Source of the DNA: Cristatella mucedo
Taxonomy: Eukaryota; Bryozoa; Phylactolaemata; Cristatellidae
DNA length: 64,000 nucleotides
Direction of reading: 5' to 3'
NCBI GenBank assembly: GCA_009760855.2
Contig: WPIO01000017.1
Span: 248,001-312,000, forward strand
Both the position numbers and the translations under genes were made by a program. A model generated the notes under the pieces. It saw only the letters and a list, made by a program, of their open reading frames with translations, made no database searches and was not told the origin of the DNA. This document shows positions 13,140-24,367 of the stretch, piece by piece (position 1 is the first letter of the stretch; each line of letters begins with the position of its first letter).

Positions 13140-13612
13140 GTATCGGCGGCGCTGGGCGCGTCGCGCAGCCCACAAAAGAGTGCGGCGGAGCTGCGGCAGC
13201 TCTCTAATGCATCTGCGGCGGGCGGCGCGCGGCGGTGGCGGCGGCGCGCACATTCTCCAGCAAAAAATCACTACCCTCAACTCGGCCGATGCCGCGCCGA
13301 CGACGCCGCATGCTGAACTTGCGCGCACGCAGAAGCCTATCGGCGCGCGCGCGCCGACCGGTCGTCTGTCATTTCTCACGCTCTCTCTCTCTCTCTCTGC
13401 GGCCTGTTCAACCGCATCGAGCACCGAGCGGAGTGGGCGACGCTCGCGAGCGAAGATAGGTGTGCGTAGGGAGTGGCTGCAGTCTGCTCGTTGGCTCTAT
13501 GCCGGCAGCTGGCCTCTCCTAGCACCGCCTCCATCTTGCTCAAGTCAAGCTTGCTTCATTCGCGGTGGCGGCGGCGCAGGGCTCTCGCGGAGGAGCTGCG
13601 CCCCTGTGCGGC

Positions 13613-13647
<35 letters not shown>

Positions 13648-13660
13648 GGGGGCCCAAGTA
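13140..13660. promoter_or_regulatory. CpG-rich island with short CT and GGC repeats
   Basis: G/C-rich with many CpG, GGCGGC runs near 13215-13245, a short CT tract near 13378-13398 and a GGC repeat at 13607-13652. A 206-codon frame crossing it is arginine/glycine-rich and changes character at each simple repeat, so it is not treated as a gene. Promoter function is a guess from composition. Confidence 0.3.
13607..13652. repeat. (GGC)n repeat ending in a G run
   Basis: About 13 GGC units with one GGT interruption, ending in an eight-G run. Confidence 0.95.
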
Positions 13661-13857
13661 GGGCAAGACAGTGTGCAGAGACGACGTGTTCATGTGTAGC
13701 CCGGTTGAAACGATTTCTAGAGATCGTAAGGGTTTCGGGAGAAATAATAATAAGGAGCTGCACGTTTCATAGCTTATGTCATAGATCGTACGATATTTAA
13801 TCTGAAGCGATAACAATTCAGTTTCTCCAAGTTTGTCGGCGAATGTTCTTCCTGACT

Positions 13858-13962
13858 TTGTAACCATTCGATCGTGCTCTTTTTGCAGCAAGTGTAAAGC
13901 GCCCAGAAAGAGATTGGGTTCTCTGAGGGCGCTTTGTCAAATGCATTATTATTATTAGAATC
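13858..13962 (+). mobile_element. LINE-A 3' tail
   Basis: ACCATTCGATCGTGCT and a TTTGCAGCAA-like block, then the stem-loop AAAGCGCC...GGGCGCTTT around AGAGATTGGGTTCTCT, then (ATT)n. Only the last 100 bp of the element remain. Confidence 0.8.
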
Positions 13963-14021
13963 ATTATTATTAATAGAACGATGCGATCCTCTCGCGATGA
14001 GGAATAGTAAAAGGCTGGAAT

Positions 14022-14262
14022 GCTATAATAATAATCATAACAACACACCTAATAAAGCACACTCAGAGAACTTAATCTCTTATAGATGCTTCAAATTTTC
14101 TGCAAAGAAAAAACACGAACGAATAATTAGTGGTAGCATGCTCGACAAGCAACAAGAATAAGAATAACACGCTTAGGGGTTTATGAACGTGGTCAGCATG
14201 CAAGTGTAGTTAGTGGCAGCATGCAACACTGTCAGCACGCATAAGCTATATAAGCCAAATAA
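14022..14262 (-). mobile_element. LINE-A 3' end
   Basis: AATAATAAT, then CACTCAGAGAACTTAATCTC and TTTTCTGCAAAG, then the GCATGC-containing 3' untranslated region ending at CAGCACGCATAAGC. It is in inverted orientation to the tail at 13858-13962, about 60 bp away. Confidence 0.8.
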
Positions 14263-14867
14263 TGACAGCCCTGGAGATTATTAGTGGTTGCTGAATCATA
14301 AGCAATGGGAGAAAATAATTATTAGGAAAATAATTCACGTGTACACAATTCACGTGTAATAATCAGTAAGCCCCAGTTTAGGGCTTCGAAGTGATTTGTG
14401 CTATTGCTGGTGTTGCATACGTCTTGCTCTCTGCGGCTGCCGATCAAATGGTTCAAAGCTAGCGACGTGGACTTGCTGAGTATGTTGCGGTTGCTCACTC
14501 TTTATTGCGGCCCTGCTACCTTCAGCGTAACTGCGTGGATCGGCGAGTCTCCGCGGAGCTCAGCTTCGCCTCTATCTGTCAAGCGCAGCCACGGAGCTAG
14601 AAACAGAAACAAAATGTATATATTTTTGCATAGCGAGCTAGCAGAACTTAGTTTCTATCCAGTCTCTTTCCGCGTGTCGCGATCTTGGTCTTTAATTAAA
14701 GTTGAGCACATTTCCACGGGCAAAGCCATTGCGTAGCATGATTAGGAGGGCAGCGTTGCTTGTGGTCTATGGACTTTCGTGAGAACCAGCTGCAGCGCGT
14801 CAGTAACGTTTGCTGTCGGAAGTTTTGGATAACTACCGAGAACGCCTGGCAGTATCATTCATTAGTT
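14263..14867. other. AT-rich to mixed spacer with a duplicated E-box
   Basis: No gene is recognised. A 15-bp tandem repeat at about 14332-14361 carries two CACGTG E-boxes with a 9-bp spacer. Confidence 0.4.
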
Positions 14868-14938
14868 TCAAATGTTAAGTGCCTAGGGAGAGATTGAGTT
14901 CTCTGAGGGCGCTATATAAAATGCATTATTATTATTAC
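14868..14938 (+). mobile_element. LINE-A 3' tail only
   Basis: AAGTGCCTAGGGAGAGATTG, then TTCTCTGAGGGCGCTATATA and (ATT)n. Only the terminal stem-loop and tail are present. Confidence 0.75.
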
Positions 14939-15439
14939 ATTAATATTTCCGCGACTATATCGGTACATTGTATCCGAAGCATTTTGATCTGAGCAGTACA
15001 AGACTCATACAGATCGAGGAATATATCGCGCTAGGAGCTGAATTAGCTGCTTGCTCTGGCAAGCTGGGACATTCTGAAAATACCCTACCCAACTTCGGCG
15101 AATTAAGGGACACTGCTTGATCAAATTTTCTTGAACCTCATAGGTCAGTGCTGGGCTGAACTTGATCAAATTTCGGGGAAGTGCTTACTCCAAACAGCTC
15201 CAGGGATAATGCTCACAACTGCTGTACGTTAGATGAAATTCCGGCGTGAGCCGATTGAGTGCCTCAGCGCTCTGGGGGGCTGAAACATTCTTCTCGCAGC
15301 TACGGTTAGGAGCAGCTATATCGAAACTATACTATTCTCATATATTACTGTGCAGAACAATTAATTTTGAGATTACTAAGGTTAAATAACTTTAGTGTGC
15401 TAATGGTGGTAGCAGTGCTGAATCTTATGCATTTTCCTG
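14939..15439. other. spacer, nothing recognised
   Basis: No gene or repeat is recognised. Confidence 0.4.
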
Positions 15440-15700
15440 CTGCCGACTATGGCTCGTCCTTTTCCGCAGTCCCGACCTGCTACTTCCACGCTACTCACTA
15501 CCTCAACTGCTCTCCTGACTCTACTATGCCTCCCACTTTCTCTTCGTTGCATGAGACGAAGTCTGTTGGCTACCGAATGCGTGCCGAAAGCGGCTTAGGC
15601 TGCGAGTGAGCTATGCTGAGCTCACCTGCGCAATACCCACGTAGTTGTATGGCTTTGTGGAGTTACAAACAGAGATATATTACAATACATTATTCTAAAG
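15440..15700 (+). mobile_element. LINE-B 3' end
   Basis: Plus-strand frame with AADYGSSFSAV, CYFHATHYLNCSPDS and HETKSVGYRMRAES, then the 3' untranslated block (TGGCTTTGTGGAGTTACA) and an ATTAC-like tail near 15680. It is 5'-truncated. Confidence 0.85.
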
Positions 15701-16821
15701 GATGCATTGGGTGCTAAGGTGACCCGTGTAGTACAGGCGCAGACCACGGTTGAAGCTCCGTGCGGTGAAATTGGGAAACCCGGTGTACGGCTTGCGAAGC
15801 TAGAGTTAATGATAGTACTCGAGCTTGCATAGAGCATAGAACTGGCTGTCAGTAATGTGCTAGATTCTGGTACACTAACAGTAGTACAGAGTAGAACTAA
15901 ACATGCAATAAACGAGACGATAATTCATCCCGTGCCATTTATCGTCCGTGCTGTGAAGCCTGTGACTGTCGCAGCTTGCTTTGAGTCTGCTTCTGTGCAG
16001 CCTGCTGATTGTAGGGAGTGCGACATCAACTGCCACGTCAAGCTGATTCACTCATCTTCGATCGTGCTGGTAATGTGTTCGACTCAGCGAATCATGAGAC
16101 TTTGGCCATCACCTCTGGTTGCGTTCTTCCCGGTGAGGAATTACGTTTAGAGAATGCTCAGTGCTGTGTCAATGCTACATGGCACATGTCAATTCTTTGC
16201 TACGACCGAGAAGGCATCTTGTCGATTTCGTGTTTTCTGAATTTCTTCATCTTCGCGTTGTTTTAAACTTGGACCGGCTGGTGGAGCGTGTTTTTCAGAA
16301 TGTTTACGTCGCTTCTTCTGCAATGCTGCCATCGGGGATGAAGTTTTGAGTGCGACTCCGCGATCGTAGAGCACTTGCATCCCAACCGATTTCGTTTGGC
16401 TCGGCCATGCTACGGCTGCTGAATGGGCGTGTCGTAAAAGCCAACGATTTGACCTTCCCATGGAGGATTTGACCTTCCCATGGAGATTCTCAGTAACGCG
16501 TGAGCTTGCATTCGTGTAAAAGGTCTTGCAGGTGGTGTACGGTAACCTTGACCGTTCTATCTGCGCTGGTCCCGGGCATCGTGGAGCCTGTCACTGTCGG
16601 AACTTGTTTTGAGGCTGCAGCAGAGATAACGGAAGTGATGCTCTGATTCTGGTGTAGCTGCTTTTTACAGCATGCAGTGACTCAGCTGACTGTGTCTGTG
16701 CTAAGAGTCAGGTGGGCGCTGACAGCCATCTCTATCTCGGCGATGAGCAGGTGCGTGTTGTCGATGCGCAGCAGCGCAGTGCAGTGATATGGCTACATGT
16801 CATGTGCCGATGCTTGATGCT

Positions 16822-16822
<1 letters not shown>
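15701..16822. other. unassigned stretch with a 20-bp tandem duplication
   Basis: No supported gene. At about 16447-16487 a 20-bp unit containing GATTTGACCTTCCCATGGAG is present twice in tandem. A 90-codon minus-strand frame with a KKRRK patch lies at 16189-16461 but shows no recognisable family. Confidence 0.4.
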
Positions 16823-16855
<33 letters not shown>

Positions 16856-17110
16856 CACTTGATAAAGCGCCCTCAGAGAACTCAATCTTTATCTAGGCGC
16901 TTTACATTTGCTGCAAAGGGAAATGCGATTGAATCGTGAGTAACATCATGCTTGATAAACAACATGAACAATGTGGTTAGGGGTGACTTGCACAGAGTCA
17001 GCATGAAAATTTGGTTAGTGGCAGCATACATGGTGTCAGCACGCATAAGCACATGAAGGCCGATTCACCGGGACCCAGTAAATGCTGTCCTTAACAGGTG
17101 TGTTTGCTCA
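16823..17110 (-). mobile_element. LINE-A 3' end with a long (TAA)n tail
   Basis: A perfect (TAA)n run of about 10 units is followed by the conserved stem-loop (GATAAAGCGCC, then CAGAGAACTCAATC), TTTGCTGCAAAG and the 3' untranslated region. It is truncated just before the ORF. The long uniform tail suggests a fairly young copy. Confidence 0.85.
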
Positions 17111-17487
17111 TGGAGAAGCCTGCTTATCTATCTCGTAATTTCTACGTTTGGGTTATTATTTTTCGAAATTCCTTAAACTCGGTGATGTTTTTCAATTGTT
17201 TATCCCCATGTCTACTTGTATAAGGCTGAGGGTATGCCGTTGAGATTTGAATTTGATGAATGCAATCCAGTGATCTTTGCTCCTGCGCATGTCAACTAAC
17301 TGCGTGCTGTTACGACGTACTGAATCGGCAGCGTTGAAAGCAAAGGCGTAGGAACTTCTTTTCGATTCACTTCAGCATGAATATTTATGTCATTTCAAAT
17401 GTACGCTACTGAGCGTATGCATATCTGAGGCAGCTGGTGGCTTTATTGATCCTACTCTACAGGCTTCTTGGTCTGAAGAAATGCTCT
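17111..17487. other. spacer, nothing recognised
   Basis: No gene or repeat is recognised. Confidence 0.4.
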
Positions 17488-17625
17488 GATTTGGTCCAGG
17501 GAACAATGTGCTCGTCTTTGACGACCGAGGTCGTCCGGCTTGAGTCCTGCGGTAAATGTGAAGTGCCTAAATAGAGATTACGTTCTCTCAAGGCGCTGAA
17601 AAAAATGAATAGAATATATTTTTAA
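17488..17625 (+). mobile_element. SINE-A
   Basis: A tRNA-like head (TTGGTCCAGGGAACAATG as A box; GAGGTCGTCCGGCTTGAGTC as B box) is followed at once by the LINE-A-like tail (AAGTGCCTAAATAGAGATTA, then GTTCTCTCAAGGCGCT). The boxes are diverged. Confidence 0.65.
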
Positions 17626-17660
17626 CGCAGGTAAGATTTAATTGGCTAGGCCATGCCAAA

Positions 17661-17661
17661 A

Positions 17662-17733
<72 letters not shown>

Positions 17734-17735
17734 AG
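17661..17735. repeat. (TAG)n trinucleotide microsatellite
   Basis: About 24 TAG/GTA units without interruption. Confidence 0.97.
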
Positions 17736-19404
17736 TAGTCACAATCGCTCTTGGAACTGCGAGTGGAGGTTCCTCCTGGAGCTTTGCACGCAAACCGTGT
17801 ACTAGTTGTAGACGATTTTAAAATTCCTTAGTCAGTAGGGCTGAAGCTCAAGACGTTCGCCTGTCCTTAGCCAAGCTAAGTAGAGTTGCCCTATACGTAA
17901 GCTAAGCCGATAATTCAGATGACGAGTTCAAGCCTGATATTCGATGCTCTCATGATGGCTGTCGGCGATGAAAATCCAGATAAAACGATTAAGACAACTG
18001 CTAGCAAGCCGACAACGGAAAATCCCTCGCAGAAACATACGTCACAGCCTGGCGAGGCAGCGAGGCCCGAAGTCGACCAACCTATTGAACTAATGTTGGA
18101 TTTATTTCGCTAAAACGGCTACGATGAGTTGTGCTTATTAGAAGCCGGATGTATCACAACCAAGAGTAGGCGGGCATAGCTGAAGTATAGGCGACATTAA
18201 TTGGCATACTGCTCCTCCACGGTTGGCATATCTGCTTGCACTGCACTGGAGCTGCGTCTAAAACGAGTCGTCCGTCAACCGTCAACCTCGAGCTTCGAGG
18301 TGCCATTTTTCTGCATTCTCTCATGGAGCTGGTAAGTGCAGCAGCACCAGATATGGTACCACGTTTCTCGCGGGTAAAGTGAGTTCGTAACCGCGGGACC
18401 GCTATTAGGCACGTTCTCTTTTCTTTTCTTTTACGCAAAAAGCCACGAGTGACGGTTGACGAGTCGCTGTTAACGCACGAAGCTACATGAAGGGGCGTTG
18501 CGACTTCCCTTTTAACTGCTCGACAAGGGCTACTTTGAGCAGGCAATGCATGCATGCAGTGCCAATTTCTCATAACACTTGCGCTTTTATCCCGGTTTGC
18601 CCGCGTGTCTTCTAGATTACGGCATATATCGAACAGCGAGTGCTTTGATTTCCTTATCACACAGGGCGTGGAAATCTGGCTGAAATGAATCGCGGCAGTG
18701 CGACAATGCATCCAACGAGCTCGAGCTCCATCCAAGAAGTTTCTAAGAGGTTTACAAACTCAAACGTTCTTGACCAAACCGAAAATCTCCGCGCTATTAA
18801 AGTCCGCGAGTGAATACATGTCCAGGTAAAGCAGAGCTGCATCTGCCCGGCGGTGCTTATCATACCACACTGGCCGTATAGCTGAATGGAAGGCACGCTA
18901 TGCTGGATTAGCAAGACTGCATGAGCATTGACTAGATTGTCAAGAGCAATGCCCGAAAACTGAACCCGAAAACCCGAAAACAGACCTGAGGATATAAATG
19001 AGGCTGTTTAATCACGTAATTTTTTTTAAAGCTGCGCGTGTCATTACCTAAGCGTCCGAAAAGCCTTCCCCATTTCCGCCATAATTAGTTACGCGTCGGC
19101 AGGGACGAGCACCAGTTGCGTGGGCTCTGTTCAGGGAGAAGGAATTTAGCTCAAAAACATGTCCGAAACAACATGCAGCTCAATCGGGGCCGACGCAGCT
19201 CTGCAGATCGATGCAGGAAGTGTTTTAGTTTGGTTGTTGTGACGTTGAATACAGACCAGCCTAACGACGGAGTATTTCACTATCTGTAAGCGTCTTATTA
19301 CACTGGCCGTAAGGCATGCAGAAGGTTTGTTTTGAAAGTATGTACGACATGTCACAAATTTCTCAACCGGCGCGGCTGTGGTATCCTAATATAAGAAATT
19401 CCGA
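17736..19404. other. unassigned stretch with long minus-strand open frames
   Basis: Minus-strand frames of 193 codons (18735-18154) and 85 codons (18914-18657) overlap in different frames. Neither contains a motif I recognise, and an open frame of this length is expected by chance in a window this size. An isolated TATAAATGAGGCTGTTTAATC near 18996-19016 resembles the end of SINE-B. No gene is claimed. Confidence 0.35.
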
Positions 19405-19480
19405 ATCTTTGCAATATTAAATAGCTTAAAAATAGGCAGACTTGAAACGAGCAGATGTGGTCCTATGCAATTGTGCAGGG
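19405..19480 (-). mobile_element. LINE-A reverse-transcriptase fragment
   Basis: About 75 bp matching the minus-strand segment seen at 40025-40085 (blocks TAGCTGAAAGTAGGCAGACTTGA and GCTGATGTGGTC). It lies internal to the ORF, with no tail. Confidence 0.5.
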
Positions 19481-19654
19481 TAGGCTGCACGCACCCGCAT
19501 GTCGCACTAGCTACAATAATCTATCGCTTTGTCGTATGGGGCAAACAAAAGATTTATGCCAACGAATTTTGCATGATAGGTATTGCAAGCATCAAGTGTG
19601 ATGAATGAGAAATCTAAAGCCAATGCTGAAAAATCCAAGTCAACGATCAAGGTA

Positions 19655-19880
19655 ATCGGGTAGGCTTAAAGCGTACTTGTTTTTTTATAGCGTTTGGTGG
19701 GTCTTTATGATTTGTTTTTCGTGTGCATATCCCTGCTTATGCTATGCCTGCTTCTTTCGGATGCTACCATAAATCATTTGGCAATTTTTTCTGTACAGCA
19801 TTTATAAAGTGCCTAGAAAGTGATTCACTTCTCTGAGTGCGCGATACAAATAATGTATTACTGTTATTTTTATCTTCCAT
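19655..19880 (+). mobile_element. LINE-A 3' end, diverged variant
   Basis: Begins at the equivalent of the ORF end (GCGTTTGGTGGGTC), followed by the GTGCATAT...TGCTTATGC 3' untranslated blocks. It ends with the stem-loop AAAGTGCCTAGAAAGTGATT...TTCTCTGAGTGCGCGA and an AT-rich tail. Confidence 0.65.
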
Positions 19881-20262
19881 AAAATTATTTTTTATCGGTG
19901 ACGCACGAAGACTCACAGGGACGCGAAAGCCATGCCGTTGTTGAGTAAAGCCCTGCCCGGCACCAGCGCCAAATTTCACTGCCTTTTCGTGCTGCAGTTA
20001 GAATTCCAAAAAATATTTTAGGGCCTCGACAGGTCATACAAACTGAGGTCAGACCAGAAAGTACAAAATCTTATTGGTCCTCGTTTGACGTCGCCGAGCA
20101 TAGGTTCCTTTATGGTGGAAACAGCTAACCATCTCTTCCTGATCGGAACTTAAAAGCTAAGCAGTATTATCAAGAACACCGTGATCCATGAGGTATGAAT
20201 GAGTTCCCAACGACACTCTGTGCTGTTCGCTTGAGCTTGAAACCATCTCGTTATTCGCGGGA

Positions 20263-20425
20263 TGAGCCGTAACGGCACACTAGGTTAGGCGGTTGCTTTG
20301 CACGACCTCGGTCCCGATATCGTGGGATCGAATCCTGCGGTGGGCGATCCTACATCGCCACTGCAAGCGGTGGTGATAGCCGTAAAGGCTCTTCTGTCGC
20401 TATACAAAAGAGGTTGTTAAATCAG
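20263..20425 (+). mobile_element. SINE-B, tRNA-derived
   Basis: tRNA-like head with TAGGTTAGGCGGTTGCTTTG and a B box (ATCGTGGGATCGAATCC), then a second domain (CACTGCAAGCGGTGGTGATA) and a tail with AGCCGTAAAGGCTCTTCTGT ending AAATCAG. It is nearly identical in layout to the copy at 30441-30610; further copies lie at 29000-29150, 51779-51925 and 63173-63312. Confidence 0.75.
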
Positions 20426-20779
20426 CTAGTCTGTATTTCTATTTTACTCGCGAGTCTTCGCTAGCTCGCGCTCGCTGTTACTTCGGGGTACGTCTTTCGA
20501 GGCAGCATGGTAGCAGACATCGCAGAGTGTGATAGGACATGCATTTTGTGCCACTCCAGGAAAAGACCCAGAAAATGGGCTCTTGTGCCGCCGAAGAGCG
20601 CGCCGTCGTAGCCTCCTTGGCGCTGCGTTTTCATGGATATGGCGAAGCAGCAATCGACATCGTTCGAGAAAAAACCGGCACGTCCTGGCGATGACCAACA
20701 GCTTCACCATAGTGGCCCGAGGAAGGACCAGACCAGACCAGACCAGACCCAGACCAGACGGTACTATGTCTGGTACTAT
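20426..20779. other. spacer with a GACCA minisatellite
   Basis: No gene is recognised. At 20722-20760 five to six GACCA units occur in tandem, one with an extra C, directly upstream of the truncated start of a LINE-A copy. Confidence 0.6.
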
Positions 20780-21257
20780 ATCTCCGATATACTCCCCCAT
20801 CAGGCAAAGCATCGTACCACCCGCTTTTCAGAATCCAAAAGTCTACAAATACCCCGTACAAACCTTAAATCCTTAGGAAACCGTGCATTTAGTTCGTATG
20901 CTCCCAAAGTCTGGAACTCCCTCCCGACCTGCGTGAGAACATCCCCTGACCTGACCGCACTTAAAAGGAACTTAAAAACACACCTATTTAGGACAGCATT
21001 TAGTGGGTCCCTGTGATTCGTCCTTGATGTGCTTATGCGTGCTGACACTGTGCATGCTGCCACTAACCAAATTTGCATGCTGACCCTGTGCATGTCACCC
21101 CTAACCATATTATTCCATTTGTTTGTTTTTCAAGCATGATTTTACTTACCATCTAATTGCATTTCCCTTTGCAGCAAATGTAAAGCACCTAGAAAGAGTT
21201 TAAGTTCTCTGAGGGCGCTTTATCAAGTGCATAATTATTGTTATTATTGTTATTACT
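20780..21257 (+). mobile_element. LINE-A 3' portion
   Basis: ORF C-terminus in one frame (HQAKHRTTRFSES, LGNRAFSSYAPKVWNSLPTC, TALKRNLKTHLFRTAFSGSL then stop), the 3' untranslated region with GCATGC blocks, the stem-loop (AAAGCACCTAGAAAGAG ... TTCTCTGAGGGCGCTTT) and (ATT)n. It is 5'-truncated, and the C-terminal frame is intact. Confidence 0.9.
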
Positions 21258-22318
21258 GACCCGAGCCACAGTGTTCGTGTAGGATAATGCCTGCTGGCGC
21301 AGTGTTTGGGATCAGAACCCCTCTGGGTACGGGAGCGGACCAGGTTCGCCACCACCGCCACAATCGAGCACCTGCATGCATCGCCGAACGACCTAGAGAT
21401 TGATTGACCGACTGGTAGAGCACTTTAACGGTGCACTTATTGAGGTGCTTGTCATGTTTCTAGCAGAAACCAGTATGATGTTGCGACCACCCGTCTGCCT
21501 TTAGCGAGCCGACCTCGTCCTAGCACAGGACTTGCCCCGGAGAGCTCTCTAGTCTAGCGATATTTACATATTACGACGTACCGCGACGTGTGTAACGGCG
21601 ATTTCTATAGCAGCAATATAGGGTGGCTTCATTGATTACAACGGTCAATATTGAAATCGTTGGTGACTTAAAAAGCCTTAAACTTAAAAGGAATTAAAGA
21701 AGTATTATCTAGGTGTGCTGAACACGAATATGGCTCTCATTTTGAAGAAATTTCAAATAGTTCGTTTTATATGTTTCACCGTGTAAATTTACCCAGTATG
21801 ACTGGAACAAAAATCTTAAATAAGCCTAGACTGCTGTAATTTTACATCTTATTGCATAATACCATCATGCACAAATCATCCAGAGTTGATAGCATCATTT
21901 TCTAATGCAACGAAATATTACTGCCAGGCGGCTGCTGCAGTAAACTGACGTCATAAGGCTCAGTCGGAAAGGTTGAACATGAAAATCATTTCCGACTTTG
22001 TGCGAGACTGTTTAAGCTACTGTTACATACGACTGTTATTATTTTATCTATTGAGGTACAATATAGAACAGTAATGCCTCAAAAGTGCGTTAATGCCATG
22101 GACAGTTTTTCCCATATTTGTGGGAAAGCGACATTTGCTAACCAGAAGAAAAGTATCAGTTCTCAAGTGAAGAGGTCACATCATCTTGACTGCTGATGCA
22201 GGGTTGGTGACCAAGACAAGCCTAGGGCCCCGCATATATGCTGTCCTATATGTACAAGATAGCTTTCACAGTGATTGAATAGCAGAAGACCAGCAATGCC
22301 GTTTGCAGTCCTCGTGGT
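21258..22318. other. unassigned stretch, AT-rich in its second half
   Basis: No gene, SINE or LINE signal is recognised. Confidence 0.4.
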
Positions 22319-22712
22319 GTGGAGAGAGCCAAGCAACCACACAAACGACTGTTACTTTTGCCTGGTTCCTCCTCTTTCCGGCGGACTAACGAAGCAAAGA
22401 AGTCAAGATTAGTACACCCAAACATCCCGTCTGCATTAATACCAGTTCCACATGGTGAGGCACTTCTTACTCCAGAACCTCCAGCAAAATATTCTCTTGA
22501 TTCGTCTGATGAGGACAAGACGCGGACTGAAGAGTCGACCTGTTCTTCTCCTGGTGCGTCAGTATGGAGTGATCCCGATTTCCACTGTGGTGCTTCATCA
22601 ACCTCAAGCAGAATAACGCAGGAAAAACTAAATGACCTGGTTCATGATTTAGACTTATCCAAGAGCTCGGCAGAGTTGCTCGGGTCAATACTTCAAGAAT
22701 GGAATTCTTCAA
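22319..22712 (+). pseudogene. second copy of the repeat-borne uncharacterised protein (N-terminal part)
   Basis: One open frame from ATG 22319 contains HPNIPSALIPVPHGEALLTP, an acidic serine/glutamate linker and LNDLVHDLDLSKSSAELLGS followed by LQEWN. The same blocks in the same order occur on the minus strand at 592-1. After about residue 131 the frame runs into different repeat sequence that recurs at 48520-48660, so the copy is truncated. From memory similar proteins are repeated in cnidarian and arthropod genomes. Function is unknown. The acidic linker and the LDDL/LNDLV helix are the only features to describe. Confidence 0.6.
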
Positions 22713-22850
22713 GTCGATGGAAAAACCGGGCCAGAGCTTTTGCCATGCCGGCTGAAGCACCTAAAACGTGCCTGACTGGGTCACTGTTCTGTTCTCTGCC
22801 AGCAGAGGCGGGTAGCTGGAAAAGTCGGTACTCGACCCTACAGAGGATTG
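22713..22850 (+). repeat. interspersed repeat piece shared with 48520-48660
   Basis: GGCCAGAGCTTTTGCCATGC, CGGCTGAAG, GGGTCACTGTTCTGTTCTCT and GCCAGCAGAGGCG align in order with GGCCGGAGTGGTTGCCATGC, TGGCTGAAG, GGGTCTCTTCTCTGGCAGAA at the second site. The similarity is by eye and diverged; the class of element is unknown. Confidence 0.45.
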
Positions 22851-23224
22851 GCTCGTGCACCACGGCGACCGTTCTTGGAGAGTTGAGACTTGTCTGTTGT
22901 ACGTGCTTAACCCTATCACGTAGCCCGAATTTTAAGGACAGTGAGCACTGGTCATTCCGCACCCTTTTTAGTCTTGTTGTATCGAGAATTCCCAGCAGTG
23001 CGTTTTAGTTTCCTATGCTTTTGCACTGCACCTTCGCCGTGGTATAAAGCGTTTCCTAATCCGACTCCGGTAATAGCACCAAGACCACTTCACATCTAGG
23101 GGCCTGCGAAACCGGGACAGTGCAGCATCGCGGGCGTAACACTAGGCTTACTTGGTTTAGACTTACAAGGTTTGGTTGCAGAGCGACTGTTGTGGGTACG
23201 ATAGTCACCAATGTAGCCACAATT
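22851..23224. other. spacer, nothing recognised
   Basis: No gene or repeat is recognised. Confidence 0.35.
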
Positions 23225-24165
23225 AATAAGACTAGCTCAGGATATTTCCTCTGCTAGATGGACATCTCGGCAGCTTTTATTGGCACTATTGATCACCGAA
23301 TCGATCTTGTGCACTTATTGTCACGCCTATCATCACAAGCACAGCAGTGAAGGGTCCTGCCACGGCGAGAGATTTTTAGAGAATAGTTTTCAACTGAAAT
23401 CTAGGGAGCCTTTAAAATATTTGGTGCCTCAGACATCCGTTCTGGGTATATTTTGTTTCAAAAGAAAATCCTCTTTCGTTCTAATCGCCAACCATAATCT
23501 AGTTTTACCTTTTCATACCGACGACGCACAGCTGTGCCTGTACTTTGATCCTCCCTACCTTCTAGCACGTTGAATTCTCCTTACCCCCTTGCAGCATGTA
23601 TTGGTAAGATTCTCAACCGGATGGAAGCGAACTTTCTCAAATTGAATGGCGATACAACCTTCTTTATTTTACCAGCAAACCTAGTATCCTCCAGAAACTG
23701 GAAAGCCTAACTTTCAAAATGGGCGCGGCCAGCACATCTCCTGTAGCGTCTGTACACAATCAACCTGGATGTATTTTTCCAAGTCACATTTCATTTGATG
23801 ACTGCAACGGTTCCACAGTCAAGTCTGCCAACGTTCAGCTATGTGACGCTACAAGACTCCGGATTTGATAAGATAAGAAAAAAAACTCGACAGCCAAACT
23901 GGTCCATGAACTTATGACCTCCCATTCCAGTCTCCTTTAACTCGCTACGTGGAAGCCAACAGGCCGACCTTCCTGTGCAGCAGGATGCTTACAGTCGGTG
24001 CAAAACTATGCAGCTAAGCTTGTCTATGGTAAACGTCAAAACGATCGCATCACACATTGCAGCCACTTTTAGACAGGCGTGCGCCGGCTTCTCGTCGACG
24101 AGCTGCGTGTCGACTTCAGCACTCAGACATTCAATTTCAGCTCCCTTCGTTCTTCTGCTTTAGCT
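23225..24165 (+). mobile_element. LINE-A reverse-transcriptase relic
   Basis: Translated pieces in shifting frames follow the LINE-A order: LDISAAF (start of the RT core), PLAACIGKILNRMEANFLKLN, then the segment corresponding to NLGVMFQ...LDDHIS and the CNSLLAGLPACAIRR region. Many stops and indels. No 3' tail. It is an old copy. Confidence 0.6.
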
Positions 24166-24367
24166 TTCTCATCGAAAAAACTTGCTGATAAAGCCTATCG
24201 CAATACTGTCTGCCGTCCGTCCTCTGGTCGGCTATCTGGGCCTCTTCAATGAACCTCTCAAGAGTCTTCATATACTCTACCGTCAGTGCCCATGTGACAA
24301 AGTAATACGAGCACTTACAAGAGAACAAGCACTGTTGAATTGGTTTGGTTTTAAATGACGTGGACAG

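Noticed and set aside
13180-13800. 206-codon frame over the GC-rich island
   Set aside because: Arg/Gly/Ala-rich, passes through CT and GGC simple repeats, and is explained by stop-poor GC-rich DNA.
16823-17735. CRISPR-like or satellite array
   Set aside because: The repeats are simple TAA and TAG microsatellites attached to or near LINE/SINE tails; no spaced direct repeats exist anywhere in the window.
18154-18914. Minus-strand frames of 193 and 85 codons
   Set aside because: No motif is recognised; about one chance frame of this length is expected in a window this size with ordinary composition. Kept only as an unassigned stretch.
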